Source of the DNA: Caulobacteraceae bacterium
Lineage (GTDB): Bacteria > Pseudomonadota > Alphaproteobacteria > Caulobacterales > Caulobacteraceae
Direction of reading: 5' to 3'
NCBI GenBank assembly: GCA_019247715.1
Contig: JAFBAO010000104.1
Span: 20,931-84,930, forward strand
DNA length: 64,000 nucleotides
Positions 32,227 to 43,810 of this stretch are shown here, in pieces. A program made the position numbers and the translations under genes. Under the pieces are notes generated by a model. The model saw only the letters and a program-made list of their open reading frames with translations, did not search any database and was not told the origin of the DNA. Every line of letters begins with the position of its first letter. The first letter of the stretch is position 1.

Positions 32227-32598
32227 ATGAGCATGGCGAAGGCGGCGTGCGCGGGCGAGATGGCGCGCGATGCGAGGAAGATGGCGCGCGCTGCCCGGAG
32301 CCCTAGGCGCGGCGGCCTCGACTGCGGCGGCCGGCCGGGCGCCTTTAGGCCGAAGGTTGATCACGCCAAGTGCGAAGGCAAGGGGGTTTGCGTCGCTGTC
32401 TGCCCGTACGGCGTCTTCGAAGTAGGCCCGATCGGGGAAGCGGACTTCCGCGCGTTGCCCTGGCTCTTGCGGCTGAAGCTCACGATCCGCGGACGGCGCA
32501 CGGCGAGGACGCCCCTGGCGGACGCCTGCCGCGCCTGCGGACTGTGCGTTGCCGCCTGCCCGGAGCGCGCCATCGCCCTGATCGAGACCGCCCAGTGA
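32227..32598 (+). CDS. Ferredoxin, probable [3Fe-4S][4Fe-4S] type
   Basis: 123 residues. First cluster motif C49-x5-C55-x3-C59-P, with Lys52 where the second cysteine of a normal [4Fe-4S] motif would be; second motif C101-x2-C104-x2-C107-x3-C111-P is complete. This suggests one [3Fe-4S] and one [4Fe-4S] cluster. The first 40 residues are basic and poorly conserved, so the real start may be internal. The next gene overlaps the stop as GTGA. Such ferredoxins often feed cytochrome P450s or oxygenases, but none is adjacent. Confidence 0.82.
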   Translation: MSMAKAACAGEMARDARKMARAARSPRRGGLDCGGRPGAFRPKVDHAKCEGKGVCVAVCPYGVFEVGPIGEADFRALPWLLRLKLTIRGRRTARTPLADACRACGLCVAACPERAIALIETAQ

Positions 32599-33326
32599 AC
32601 GGCCACCTTCGCATCACCCGCGTCGTCAACGCTTGTGTGCTGCTGCAATTCGGTGACGAGGCGGTGCTGACCGATCCGTTCATGAGCAAGCATCGGTGGA
32701 TTCGGTTCAACGAACCCATAGGGCTTTCGGCGAGCGATCTTCCAAGGCTCGCCGCGATTCTCGGTGGCCATGGAGTGTTCGACCACTGGTGGCCGGCTTC
32801 GCTGGCGACCTATCGGCATAAGTCCGAAACGCCTTGCTACGTGGCGACACGCGGCATGGCCCGTTCGGGCGGCTCGGCCGGCTTCGCGAACATCGAAGTC
32901 GTGGGTTGGGGCGCACGTCGCGCGCCTTCGGCCGGGCTCTCGCTGGAGGTCGTGTGCGCAGGACGCCGCCTCGGCTGGCGCGCCAACTCCTATGTCATCG
33001 CTTCGCCCGCGGCGCGCGTGTTCATCGGGACAGAGGCTCTGGAACTAGCTCCGCTGCGCCACTATGGCATGACGCATCAGCCGGTAGATGTCGCGCTCTT
33101 GCCGATCGACGGCGCGGCCGTCGTGGGCAAGCGGTTGGTGATGACCCTGGAGGAGGCGATCGAGGGCGCCCGCGTGCTCGGCGCGAAGACCCTCGTGCCG
33201 ATTCACTATTCCCTAAAGCCCTTCGGGCCGCTGACGGCGCGCATCGATCCGCTCCCGAGAAGCCTGGAGGCGGACGGATTGAAAGTCCTGCGGCTCGCCA
33301 CCGGATCCCCTTGGGACTGGGGCTAA
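32595..33326 (+). CDS. Metallo-beta-lactamase-fold hydrolase with altered metal motif
   Basis: 243 residues from GTG 32595. LRITRVVNACVLLQFGDEAVLTDPF and PIHYSLKPFGPL place it near the UlaG-like lactonase group. The metal motif reads HGVFDH, not HxHxDH: the second His is Val. Asp and third His remain. Metal binding may thus be mononuclear or lost. Translation is coupled to the ferredoxin gene by GTGA. No signal peptide. Confidence 0.75.
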   Translation: MNGHLRITRVVNACVLLQFGDEAVLTDPFMSKHRWIRFNEPIGLSASDLPRLAAILGGHGVFDHWWPASLATYRHKSETPCYVATRGMARSGGSAGFANIEVVGWGARRAPSAGLSLEVVCAGRRLGWRANSYVIASPAARVFIGTEALELAPLRHYGMTHQPVDVALLPIDGAAVVGKRLVMTLEEAIEGARVLGAKTLVPIHYSLKPFGPLTARIDPLPRSLEADGLKVLRLATGSPWDWG

Positions 33327-33500
33327 GATCGCCGGCGCTGCGGGGTCAGAGACCTGCGGGGCCGTGACCCGCGTTCACGCTAACGTCAAGGTCGGCCGGT
33401 GTTCGCGCGCAGGGCGTAAATTGACAAGCGCGGCGCTCGGCGCGAGCCTTCCCGGGATATGGCCTTCCGCCGTTCGAGCGCGAGGCCGGGGAGGCGGGCG

Positions 33501-34055
33501 ATGCGGCCGTTGCGGTTGGCGACCCTGTCGGTGGCGATGGCGCTCGGCGCGGGCGCGGCCGGGGCCAGCGTCACGGTGCTCGGCAACGGCCTCGCGTCGG
33601 CCTGTTGGCAGGCGGCGGTGCGCGAGCGCGCCGACCTGGAGGCCATGCAGGCCTGCGATCTTTCGCTTCAGAACGAGACCCTTTCCAGACACGACCTCGC
33701 CGGCACCCACATCAACCGAGGGGTTTTGGAGATGGTGCAGGGCAAGTACGAGGCGGCGCGGTCGGACTTCGACCGGGCGATCGGCCTGGAGCCCAATCTC
33801 GGCGAGGCCTGGGCCGATCGCGGGGCGGTGAACCTCGGGGAGTCGCGCTACCAGGATGCGGTCGCCGACCTCACCAAGGCGCTGAGCCTCGGCACCGAGG
33901 CTCCGGAGAAGGCCTATTTCAACCGCGCCCTCGCCTATGAGGCGATGGACGACGAGAAGTCCGCCTATTTCGACTTCCTGCAGGCCGAGACCCTGGCGCC
34001 GAACTGGCCGCTTCCGAAGAAGGAGCTGCTGCGCTTCACGGTCACACGCCGATAA
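33501..34055 (+). CDS. Periplasmic TPR-repeat protein
   Basis: 184 residues with signal peptide (MRPLRLATLSVAMALGAGAAGA) and about three TPRs, e.g. INRGVLEMVQGKYEAARSDFDRAIGLEPNLGEAWADRGAVNLGESRYQDAVADLTKALSLG. GGAGG 7 nt before ATG 33501 decides the start over 33459. TPRs mediate protein contacts; partner unknown. Convergent with the next gene after 9 nt. Confidence 0.85.
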   Translation: MRPLRLATLSVAMALGAGAAGASVTVLGNGLASACWQAAVRERADLEAMQACDLSLQNETLSRHDLAGTHINRGVLEMVQGKYEAARSDFDRAIGLEPNLGEAWADRGAVNLGESRYQDAVADLTKALSLGTEAPEKAYFNRALAYEAMDDEKSAYFDFLQAETLAPNWPLPKKELLRFTVTRR

Positions 34056-34064
34056 GCGGGGGGT

Positions 34065-36958
<2,894 letters not shown>

Positions 36959-37056
36959 CGGCGAACGCGGCCCCCGCCTGGCGCCCCGCGCCCCGCGCCG
37001 CCTTGACCTGGCGGCCCGGCGCTCGGCAAGCTGGGCGCGCGGCGGGAGTCCATCCT

Positions 37057-38841
37057 TTGAGTTTGGCGGAGCGGCTAGGGCGCGAGTTTAAGTTCGTGAG
37101 CGCCCTCATCCGGACGCTCGCCCGGGTCGCCTCGATCGCCCCCGATTCGCCCCGCCTCCTCACCGACGACCTGGAGGCGGCCGTCGACCGCTGGCGCGAG
37201 CGCCCGGCGATCAGTTTCGAGGGGGAGACCCTCACCTACGGGGCCATGGACGCGCTCGCCAACCGCTACGCCCACTGGGCCGAGCAGGCGCGGGTGCTCA
37301 GGGGCGAGACGGTGGCGCTCTTGATGCCCAACCGGCTCGACTACCTTCCGATCTGGTATGGCCTTTCCAAGGTCGGGGTGGCCACCGCGCTCATCAACAA
37401 CCAGCTGGGCGGCGAGGCGCTTGCCCACTGCCTCAACATCTCCGGCGCCGCCCACTGCCTGGTGGACGAGGAGACCGGGCCCCTTTTCGAGGAGGCGCGC
37501 AAGCATCTCGCCCATCCGATGCAGGAGTGGACGCTGGGCGAGCCGCGCGGCGAGCAGCATGGGCTGGGCGCGATCCTCAAGAGCTGCAACGCCCTTCGGC
37601 CGGACCGCTCGCGCCGGGAGGGCCTGACCGCCAAGGACACCGCCCTCTACATCTACACGAGCGGCACCACGGGCCTGCCCAAGGCGGCGCGGATCGCCCA
37701 CATGCGGGCCCAGCTCTACATGCGCGGCTTCGCCGCCGCCACCGAGGCCAGGGCCGACGACCGCATCTACGTGACCCTGCCGCTCTACCACGCCACCGGC
37801 GGGCTTTGCGCGGTCGGCGCGGCGCTGCTGAACGGCGGCTCGGTGGTGCTCAAGCGGCGCTTCTCGGGCAGTCACTTCTGGTCGGACGTCGCCGGCGAGG
37901 GCTGCACCATGTTCGTCTACATCGGCGAGCTGTGCCGCTATCTCGGCAACGCCCCCGAGGTTCCGCAGGAGCGCGCGCACAAGCTGCGGCTCGCCTTCGG
38001 CAACGGCCTGCGTCCCGACGTCTGGGAAAAGCTCACCGATCGGTTCGCCGTGCCCCGGGTGCTGGAGTTCTACGGCTCCACGGAGGGCAACGTTTCGATG
38101 TTCAACTTCGACGGCAAGCTCGGCGCGGTGGGGAGGGCGCCGCGCTACCTGCGGCCGCTCTTCAACGTGCGGCTGGTCAAATTCGACGTCGAGGCCGAGG
38201 CCCCAGTGCGTGGCCGCGACGGACGCTGCCTCGAGGCGGAGGCGGGCGAGGCGGGCGAATGCGTCGGCCAGATCAAGGGCGATGCGCGCACCGCCTACGT
38301 CGGCTACGCCGACCGTCAGGCGAGCCAGAAGAAGGTCCTGCATGACGTCTTCCGGCGCGGCGATTCCTGGTTCCTCACCGGCGACCTGCTGCGCCAGGAC
38401 CTCGAGGGCTACTTCTATTTCGTCGACCGGGTCGGAGACACCTTCCGCTGGAAGGGCGAGAACGTGGCCACCAGCGAGGTGGCGGGGGTTCTGGCCGGCG
38501 CGCCGGGCGTCCGGGAGGCCAACGTCTACGGCGTGAAGGTGAGCGACCTGGACGGCCGGGCCGGGATGGCCGGGCTGGTGGTGGGCGAGGGCTTCGATCC
38601 GGCCGCCTTCCATCAATTCGTGGGCGAGCGCCTGCCGGCCTACGCCCAACCGGTATTCGTGCGCCTGCTGCCGCAGATCGCCGTCACCGGCACCTTCAAA
38701 TACCGCAAGCTCGACCTGGTCGCCGAAGGCTTCGATCCGGCGAAGGTGCGCGATCCGCTCTATGTTCGGGGGCCCAAGTCTTACCAGAAGCTTACCCGCC
38801 CCCTGTACGCCAAGATCCTGTCCGGCGAGGCGAGGCTGTAG
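37057..38841 (+). CDS. FATP-type long-chain acyl-CoA synthetase
   Basis: 594 residues of the AMP-forming ANL superfamily. The P-loop YIYTSGTTGLPKAA, EFYGSTEGN and DRVGDTFRWKGENVATSEVAG match the FATP/very-long-chain acyl-CoA synthetase group (SLC27-like). A TTG start with GGGAG 9 nt upstream is used, since no closer ATG or GTG fits. It activates fatty or steroid side-chain acids to CoA thioesters. Spacing of 98 bp from thiC and a strong hairpin after it suggest its own transcript. Confidence 0.92.
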   Translation: MSLAERLGREFKFVSALIRTLARVASIAPDSPRLLTDDLEAAVDRWRERPAISFEGETLTYGAMDALANRYAHWAEQARVLRGETVALLMPNRLDYLPIWYGLSKVGVATALINNQLGGEALAHCLNISGAAHCLVDEETGPLFEEARKHLAHPMQEWTLGEPRGEQHGLGAILKSCNALRPDRSRREGLTAKDTALYIYTSGTTGLPKAARIAHMRAQLYMRGFAAATEARADDRIYVTLPLYHATGGLCAVGAALLNGGSVVLKRRFSGSHFWSDVAGEGCTMFVYIGELCRYLGNAPEVPQERAHKLRLAFGNGLRPDVWEKLTDRFAVPRVLEFYGSTEGNVSMFNFDGKLGAVGRAPRYLRPLFNVRLVKFDVEAEAPVRGRDGRCLEAEAGEAGECVGQIKGDARTAYVGYADRQASQKKVLHDVFRRGDSWFLTGDLLRQDLEGYFYFVDRVGDTFRWKGENVATSEVAGVLAGAPGVREANVYGVKVSDLDGRAGMAGLVVGEGFDPAAFHQFVGERLPAYAQPVFVRLLPQIAVTGTFKYRKLDLVAEGFDPAKVRDPLYVRGPKSYQKLTRPLYAKILSGEARL

Positions 38842-38890
38842 CGCCGCCCCCACGGCCCCGTCCCGGCCGAAGGATTCCTTCGCTTCTCGC

Positions 38891-38914
38891 GCGATCGGCC
38901 GGGTGGCCGATCGC
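38891..38914. terminator. Strong GC hairpin after the acyl-CoA synthetase gene
   Basis: GCGATCGGCC (38891-38900), loop GGGT, GGCCGATCGC (38905-38914): a perfect 10-bp stem. No T-run. A smaller GAAGGATTCCTTC palindrome precedes it. Probable terminator between the synthetase and the DUF992 gene. Confidence 0.6.
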
Positions 38915-38984
38915 CCAAGGATAGGTTACAGCGTAGCTTGGCCGTGCGGGACCTGCCGCATGAGATCAATGGGAGACCTTCTGG

Positions 38985-39470
38985 ATGAACCTTTCGCTTC
39001 GCATGGCGCTCGGCCTGGCCGCCACCGCTTCCCTGGCCTTGGCCGCCCAGGCTCATGCTGCGGACGCGGGCGGCGTGAAGGCCGGCGTCCTCACCTGCAA
39101 CGTCGGCAGCGGCTGGGGCCTCATCTTCGGCTCGACCCGCGACGTCAACTGCACCTACACCGCCGCCGACAATCACACCGAGAACTACGTCGGCAAGATC
39201 AACAAGTACGGCGTCGACATCGGCTACCAGCACGCCGGCATCATGGCCTGGGCCGTGCTCGCCCCGAGCGCCAACGTCGCGCCCGGCGCCCTTGCGGGCA
39301 ACTACGGCGGCGTGACCGCCGGCGCCTCCGCTGGCGTGGGCGCCAACGCCAACGCCCTGGTGGGTGGCAACGACAAGACCATCTCGCTGCAGCCTCTGAG
39401 TGTGGAAGGCGCGGTGGGAGTCAACGTGGCCGCCGGCGTCGCCTCGCTGGAGCTCAGCAAGGCCTCCTAA
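38985..39470 (+). CDS. DUF992-family secreted protein
   Basis: 161 residues. The signal peptide ends at AQAHAAD; the mature part GVKAGVLTCNVGSGWGLIFGSTRDVNCTYTAADN...YVGKINKYGVDIGYQHAGIMAWAVLAP is the DUF992 signature, with two conserved cysteines. It is a periplasmic or outer-layer beta-rich protein of unknown role, frequent in alphaproteobacteria. Tail to tail, overlapping the TrmH gene end by 4 nt. Confidence 0.88.
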   Translation: MNLSLRMALGLAATASLALAAQAHAADAGGVKAGVLTCNVGSGWGLIFGSTRDVNCTYTAADNHTENYVGKINKYGVDIGYQHAGIMAWAVLAPSANVAPGALAGNYGGVTAGASAGVGANANALVGGNDKTISLQPLSVEGAVGVNVAAGVASLELSKAS

Positions 39471-40315
39471 GTCTGACCGGCCGGCGGTTCCTGGAGCGGA
39501 GCCGCCGGCCGGGTCAGCTCGTGCAGGACGACCGCGCTGGCGGCGGCGACGTTGAGGGAATCCCACCCCGGCGCCATGGGGATCGCCACCGTGCGGGATC
39601 GGCTCAGGATCGTGTCCGGAAGGCCAGGTCCCTCCGCGCCCAACAGGATCGCCGTCCTCGCCGGTCGTGCGAGACCGGCCGTCGGGGCCTGGCCTCTGGG
39701 CGTCAGGGCGAGCGCCGTGAAGCCGGCGGCCGCCAGGGTCGCCAGCGGATCCTCTCCGGCGGCCAGCCTAGCGAAGGGAACCGCCAGGGACGCGCCCGCC
39801 GAGACCCGGATGGCCTTGCGGTAGAGCGGGTCGCAGCAGGCCGCGTCGAGCACCACCGCCCCGGCGCCGAAGGCGGCGGCGTTGCGGAAGAGTCCGCCCA
39901 TGTTGTCATGGTTGGACACCCCCAGCAGAACCAGGGCCAGGGCGGGCGGAGCGAGCGCGGCCAGCAGCGTCTGCGCGCCCGGCTCGGGCGGGCGAAGCCC
40001 AAGGGCCAGCACCCCGCGATGGATGGGAAAGCCGACGATGGCGTCCATCACGGCCTGGGCCGCGACATAGACGGGAACCCCGGGCGGCGCCGCCTCGATC
40101 AACGGCCCCAGCCGCGAAAGCCGCTTCTGCGCGATCAGCAGTGAGAGGGGCCGGCAGCGGCTTGCCGGACCGATCAGGATCCTCAGCACCACCTCGCCCT
40201 CGGCGATGAAGACGCCGTCCCTGCCGGCGAGGTCGCGCTCGCGCAGCCGGACGTAGGGCGCGATCCTGGGATCGTCCGGGTCGTCGATCCGGACGATGGC
40301 GGCGCCGGCGGTCAG
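39467..40315 (-). CDS. TrmH/SpoU-family RNA 2'-O-methyltransferase, probable CTG start
   Basis: 282 residues if started at CTG 40315. The SPOUT core LLGVSNHDNMGGLFRNAAAFGAGAVVLD, LLGAEGPGLPDTIL and IPMAPGWDSLNVAAASAVVLHEL are complete. The family N-terminus RIDDPDDPRIAPYVRLRERDLAGRDGVFIAEGE is encoded upstream of the first ordinary start (GTG 40192), so translation must begin earlier. The only candidate is CTG 40315: AGGAGG lies 4 nt before it and it overlaps the DUF1178 stop as CTGA, in line with neighbouring ATGA overlaps. It methylates tRNA or rRNA ribose. Confidence 0.85.
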   Translation of the reverse strand: MTAGAAIVRIDDPDDPRIAPYVRLRERDLAGRDGVFIAEGEVVLRILIGPASRCRPLSLLIAQKRLSRLGPLIEAAPPGVPVYVAAQAVMDAIVGFPIHRGVLALGLRPPEPGAQTLLAALAPPALALVLLGVSNHDNMGGLFRNAAAFGAGAVVLDAACCDPLYRKAIRVSAGASLAVPFARLAAGEDPLATLAAAGFTALALTPRGQAPTAGLARPARTAILLGAEGPGLPDTILSRSRTVAIPMAPGWDSLNVAAASAVVLHELTRPAAPLQEPPAGQT

Positions 40316-40740
40316 TTGACCTCCTGCTTCTTCGGCGCCGCCGGCGGCAAGGGAGCCACCGGAACGCCGTCCTCCACCAGGGCCTTCACCTCGGCGGCCG
40401 AGGCCTCGCCGTAGATCCCGCGCTCCTCGGCCTTGCCCTCGTGGATCGCCCGGGCCTCCTTGGCGAAGCCGTCACCGACATAGTCGAACGTCTCCTCCAC
40501 GTGCCGGCGGACCTGGGTCATGGCCTCCATCATCATCCGCCGTTTGGCAGCCTCCGGGTCGGCGGCCCGGCGCTTGGTCCCCGCGACGGCCGGGGCCATG
40601 ATCTGTTTGCGCACCGCCTTGGAGCCGCAGATCGGGCATTCCAGCAGGCCGCCGCCGGCCTGCGAGTCGAAGTCATCGGAGGATCCGAACCAGCCTTCGA
40701 AGGCGTGCTCGTGCTCGCAGGCGAGGGCGTAACGGATCAT
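40312..40740 (-). CDS. DUF1178-family protein
   Basis: 142 residues: MIRYALACEHEHAFEGWFGSSDDFDSQAGGGLLECPICGSKAVRKQIMAPAV is the DUF1178 signature; C8 and CPIC form a likely zinc site. Function unknown. It lies in the same 4-nt-overlap chain (grxC, nitrilase, DUF1178, TrmH), an arrangement common in alphaproteobacteria. Confidence 0.92.
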   Translation of the reverse strand: MIRYALACEHEHAFEGWFGSSDDFDSQAGGGLLECPICGSKAVRKQIMAPAVAGTKRRAADPEAAKRRMMMEAMTQVRRHVEETFDYVGDGFAKEARAIHEGKAEERGIYGEASAAEVKALVEDGVPVAPLPPAAPKKQEVN

Positions 40741-41555
40741 GGGCCTGCGAACGCCCGCTCGTTGAGGAGGGCCGGGATCGCCGCCCGCGCCCTTGCGACC
40801 TCCGCGAGATCGAGCTCGACAATCAGGGCCGCCGGCTTGTCGTGGTCGGCCCGGGCGATCACGTCGCCCCAGGGGCCCACGGCCATGGACCGTCCCCAGG
40901 TCGCCCGGCCGTCGGCGTGCGCGCCGCCCTGGGCCGGGGCCAGCACGAAGGCGCCGGTCTCGATGGCCCGCGCCCTCAGCAGGATTTCCCAGTGCTTCTC
41001 GCCGGTGGGCCGGGTGAAGGCCGACGGCACGGTCAGGATCTCGGCGCCCGCGCGGGCCAGGGCCCGATGGAGGGCGGGGAATCGCAGGTCGTAGCAGACG
41101 GTGAGCCCGAGCGTCGCGCCGGTCGCCTCGGCCGTGACCGCCCGCTCGCCCGGCTCGTAGACGGCCGACTCGCGATGGCGCTCGCCGGTCGGCAGGTCGA
41201 CGTCGAACATGTGCAGCTTGTCGTAGGCGGCGGCGACCTCGCCCTGCGGCGTGATCAGCAGCGAACGGTTGGCCGCCTTGCCGTCGGGCCGCCGGACCAG
41301 GGCCGAGCCGATCAGGAGCCAGACCGACAGCTCGCGCGCCAGGGCCCGAAGCCCGATCACCGCCAGATCCGCTTCGGGGGTCGCCAGCCGCGCGAAGAGC
41401 TTGGCCTTGTCCCGCTCGAGGATGTTGCTCCCCTCGGGTGTCAGGATCAGCGATGCGCCCGCCGCAGCGGCCTCGCGCACCAGCGGCTCGGCCTGGGCGA
41501 GAGCGGCGGCTTGCTCGTTCGGGGTGCGCAGCTGGACGAGGCCGACCTTCAGCAT
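40737..41555 (-). CDS. Carbon-nitrogen hydrolase, Nit1/Nit2-like
   Basis: 272 residues of the nitrilase superfamily with the catalytic triad Glu41 (LTPEGSN), Lys113 (AYDKLHMFDVD) and Cys154 (LTVCYDLRFP). Nit1/Nit2-like enzymes remove deaminated glutathione or omega-amides, fitting its place next to glutaredoxin. Its ATG overlaps the grxC stop as ATGA. Confidence 0.93.
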   Translation of the reverse strand: MLKVGLVQLRTPNEQAAALAQAEPLVREAAAAGASLILTPEGSNILERDKAKLFARLATPEADLAVIGLRALARELSVWLLIGSALVRRPDGKAANRSLLITPQGEVAAAYDKLHMFDVDLPTGERHRESAVYEPGERAVTAEATGATLGLTVCYDLRFPALHRALARAGAEILTVPSAFTRPTGEKHWEILLRARAIETGAFVLAPAQGGAHADGRATWGRSMAVGPWGDVIARADHDKPAALIVELDLAEVARARAAIPALLNERAFAGP

Positions 41556-41812
41556 CAGGCGGCCGCCAGCAGGGCGTCGAGCTCGCCGGCGTGCTCGAGC
41601 GCCATCATGTCGTCGCAGCCGCCGATATGGCGCTCGCCGATGAAGATCTGCGGAAAGGTGCTGCGGCCCGATCGGCGCATCATCTCCTGGCGCTTCTCGG
41701 GATCCATCCCGGCCTCGATCTCCGTGAAGGGGACGCCCTTGCGCTTAAGCAACGCCACGGCCGAGGAGCAATAGCCGCAGAAGGGGCGAGTATAGATGAC
41801 GACGTTCGGCAT
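41555..41812 (-). CDS. grxC: Glutaredoxin 3
   Basis: 85 residues with C12-G-Y-C15 after IYTRPF, cis-Pro in TFPQIFIG and the glutathione-binding GGCDDMMALE. CGYC in place of CPYC is a known variant. It reduces disulfides with glutathione. Second gene of the comF-grxC-nitrilase-DUF1178-TrmH run, 26 nt after comF. Confidence 0.94.
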   Translation of the reverse strand: MPNVVIYTRPFCGYCSSAVALLKRKGVPFTEIEAGMDPEKRQEMMRRSGRSTFPQIFIGERHIGGCDDMMALEHAGELDALLAAA

Positions 41813-41838
41813 AATGTCCAAAATCCGTAACTGGGCCG

Positions 41839-42657
41839 TCATATAGGACGCGAATCGGTTTCTTTCACCCGCGCCACCGCCGCCAGGTCCACGCGCGCCG
41901 CGCCCGCCGCCTTCAGAACCCGCGCGCAGGCTTCGGCCGTCGCCCCGGTGGTGAAGACGTCGTCCACCAGCACCAGTCGCCGGCCCTCGATCCTGGGGCG
42001 TAGACGCGCGGGGCTCGCGAAGGCGGCGGCGACGTTGCGTCGGCGGCCGGCAGCCGACCGGCCGCCCTGGATGGGAGTGTGGCGGGTGCGGACGACGGCG
42101 CCGGGGAGGTAGGCGAGGCCAGTGAGGCGCGCCAGGGGCCTGGCGATCTCGGCCGCCTGGTTGAACCGGCGGGCGACGAGACGCCAGGGGTGCAGAGGCA
42201 CCGGGACAATGGCGTCCGCATCCTCGAACAGGTCGCGCGCCGCGCGGGCTAGCCAGGGAACGAAGAGGGCGGCCAGATCCGTCCGGTCGGCGTGCTTGAG
42301 CTTCAGGATGAGGTCGCGGGAGTGCTCGTCGTAGAGCACCGCCGCGCGGGCGCGGTCGAAGGCGCGGCGGCGCGCCAGGCACGCGGGGCAGCGCGCCGCT
42401 TCGCCCTGGTCGTGCTCCATCGCCGCGCCGCAGCCGTCGCACACGGGCGCTTCCAGGAAGGTGATCCGCCGCCAGGCGTCGGCGGTCAGGCCGGGGGTCT
42501 GAACGGCGCCGTCCTGCGCCGTCCCATCGAGGGCGAGGGGCGGAAGCACCGCGTCCAGCGACGCCCGCAGCCATCCGCGCGCAGTCCAGACCGCGCTCCG
42601 AAGGGTTTCCGCCAGCTCCACCGCGCTCCCCAAGCTCCGCCGCCGGCGATTTTGCAT
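41839..42657 (-). CDS. comF: ComF-family phosphoribosyltransferase-like protein
   Basis: 272 residues. An N-terminal zinc finger (CDGCG...CPACL) precedes a PRT domain with IVPVPLHPWRLVARRFNQAAEIA and the PRPP loop LVLVDDVFTTGATAEAC. ComF proteins act in DNA uptake in competent bacteria, though the role in alphaproteobacteria is unclear. Divergent from the methyltransferase at 42691 with only 33 bp between starts, so regulatory space is minimal; an internal start is possible since the first 60 residues are weakly conserved. Confidence 0.9.
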   Translation of the reverse strand: MQNRRRRSLGSAVELAETLRSAVWTARGWLRASLDAVLPPLALDGTAQDGAVQTPGLTADAWRRITFLEAPVCDGCGAAMEHDQGEAARCPACLARRRAFDRARAAVLYDEHSRDLILKLKHADRTDLAALFVPWLARAARDLFEDADAIVPVPLHPWRLVARRFNQAAEIARPLARLTGLAYLPGAVVRTRHTPIQGGRSAAGRRRNVAAAFASPARLRPRIEGRRLVLVDDVFTTGATAEACARVLKAAGAARVDLAAVARVKETDSRPI

Positions 42658-42690
42658 GAAACCGGCGGGGGGAGTAGCTGAAGACCCCTG

Positions 42691-43626
42691 ATGAGCGATC
42701 CTCCGCGGCTTTTCGACCGGACCTTGCACCGGCGGCGGCTCGACCGCGCGGCCCGCGGCTTCGCGCGCGCCGACTTTCTGAAACGGCGGGCGAGCGAGGA
42801 TATCGTTCAGCGGCTCGAGGCGATCCGGCGAAGCTTCCCGCTGGCGGCCGAGCTCGGGGCCCGCGACGGCGCCTTGGCGGCCGCCCTGGCGAGGAGCGAA
42901 GCGGCGGCCAAGGTGGGGCTGCTGGCCGAGGCCGACCTTTCGGAGGCGATGCTGAGGGGCCGTCCAGGCGTGCGGCTCGTGGCCGACGAAGAGCGCCTCC
43001 CGTTCGCCCCCGAAAGCCTCGACCTGATCGTCTCGGCCCTGGCGCTGCACTGGACCAATGACCTCGTGGGGGCGCTCATCCAGATCCGCCGCGCGCTCAA
43101 GCCGGACGGCCTCTTCCTCGGGGCGCTGCTCGGCGGGGCCACGCTCACCGAGCTGCGACAGGCCCTGACCGCGGCCGAGCTCGATCTGTTCGGCGGGGCC
43201 GGACCCCGGGTCTCCCCCTTCGCCGACGCCTATGACGCCGCCGGTCTCCTGCAGCGGGCGGGCTTCGCCATGCCGGTGGCCGACGTGGACCGGGTCGGCG
43301 TCCGCTACGCCGACGCCCTGGCGCTCATGGGCGACCTGCGGGCCATGGGAGAGACGAACGTCCTCCTCGATGGGACCGGCCGGCCCCTCACCCGGGAGCT
43401 GATCGTGCGCACCGGCGAGATCTACGCCGAGCGCTTTTCGGGCCCCGACGGACGCATCCTCGCCACCTTCGAGATCATCACCCTCACCGGCTGGGCCCCG
43501 CATCCGGACCAGCCGAAACCGCTACGGCCGGGGTCGGCGCGGACGCGCCTCGCCGACGCGCTCGGCGCCCAGGAACGCTCGGCGGGCGAGAAGGCCGGAC
43601 CGCAAAGGCCGGACGCTGAGCCTTGA
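42691..43626 (+). CDS. NDUFAF5/BioC-like methyltransferase
   Basis: 311 residues. The N-terminus FDRTLHRRRLDRAARGFARADFLKRRASEDI and SALALHWTNDLVGALIQIRRALKPDGLFLGALLGGATLTELR are typical of the alphaproteobacterial homologue of NDUFAF5, the complex I assembly hydroxylase. The SAM motif is degenerate (AAELGARDGALAAAL). A role in respiratory complex I assembly is inferred from family only. Adjacent to comF as in many relatives. Confidence 0.85.
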   Translation: MSDPPRLFDRTLHRRRLDRAARGFARADFLKRRASEDIVQRLEAIRRSFPLAAELGARDGALAAALARSEAAAKVGLLAEADLSEAMLRGRPGVRLVADEERLPFAPESLDLIVSALALHWTNDLVGALIQIRRALKPDGLFLGALLGGATLTELRQALTAAELDLFGGAGPRVSPFADAYDAAGLLQRAGFAMPVADVDRVGVRYADALALMGDLRAMGETNVLLDGTGRPLTRELIVRTGEIYAERFSGPDGRILATFEIITLTGWAPHPDQPKPLRPGSARTRLADALGAQERSAGEKAGPQRPDAEP

Positions 43627-43627
43627 G

Positions 43628-43810
43628 TCAGCGAACCGCGCCGCCGACCGCGGCGCCGATGGTCGTGTACATGGCGTTCTCGTTGCCCGCGAAGAGCGAG
43701 ACCCCGCCGATGATCGCCAGAAAAATGCAGGCGACGATCAGGCCATATTCCACCGCCGTGGCGCCGCTCTCGGAGGCCAGGAACGCCCTCAGAGGAAGTC
43801 GCAGAGCCAC
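43628..43810 (-). CDS. Flp/Fap-type pilin
   Basis: 60 residues from GTG 43810: ALRLPLRAFLASESGATAVEYGLIVACIFLAIIGGVSLFAG... The prepilin site G-ATAVEYG and the following hydrophobic helix are the Flp signature; TadV-type peptidase would cut after Gly. It overlaps the 3' end of mutT by 22 nt. No tad/cpa secretion genes are in the window, so it is an isolated pilin or a late member of the ppiC-argJ-mutT transcript. Confidence 0.85.
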   Translation of the reverse strand: MALRLPLRAFLASESGATAVEYGLIVACIFLAIIGGVSLFAGNENAMYTTIGAAVGGAVR

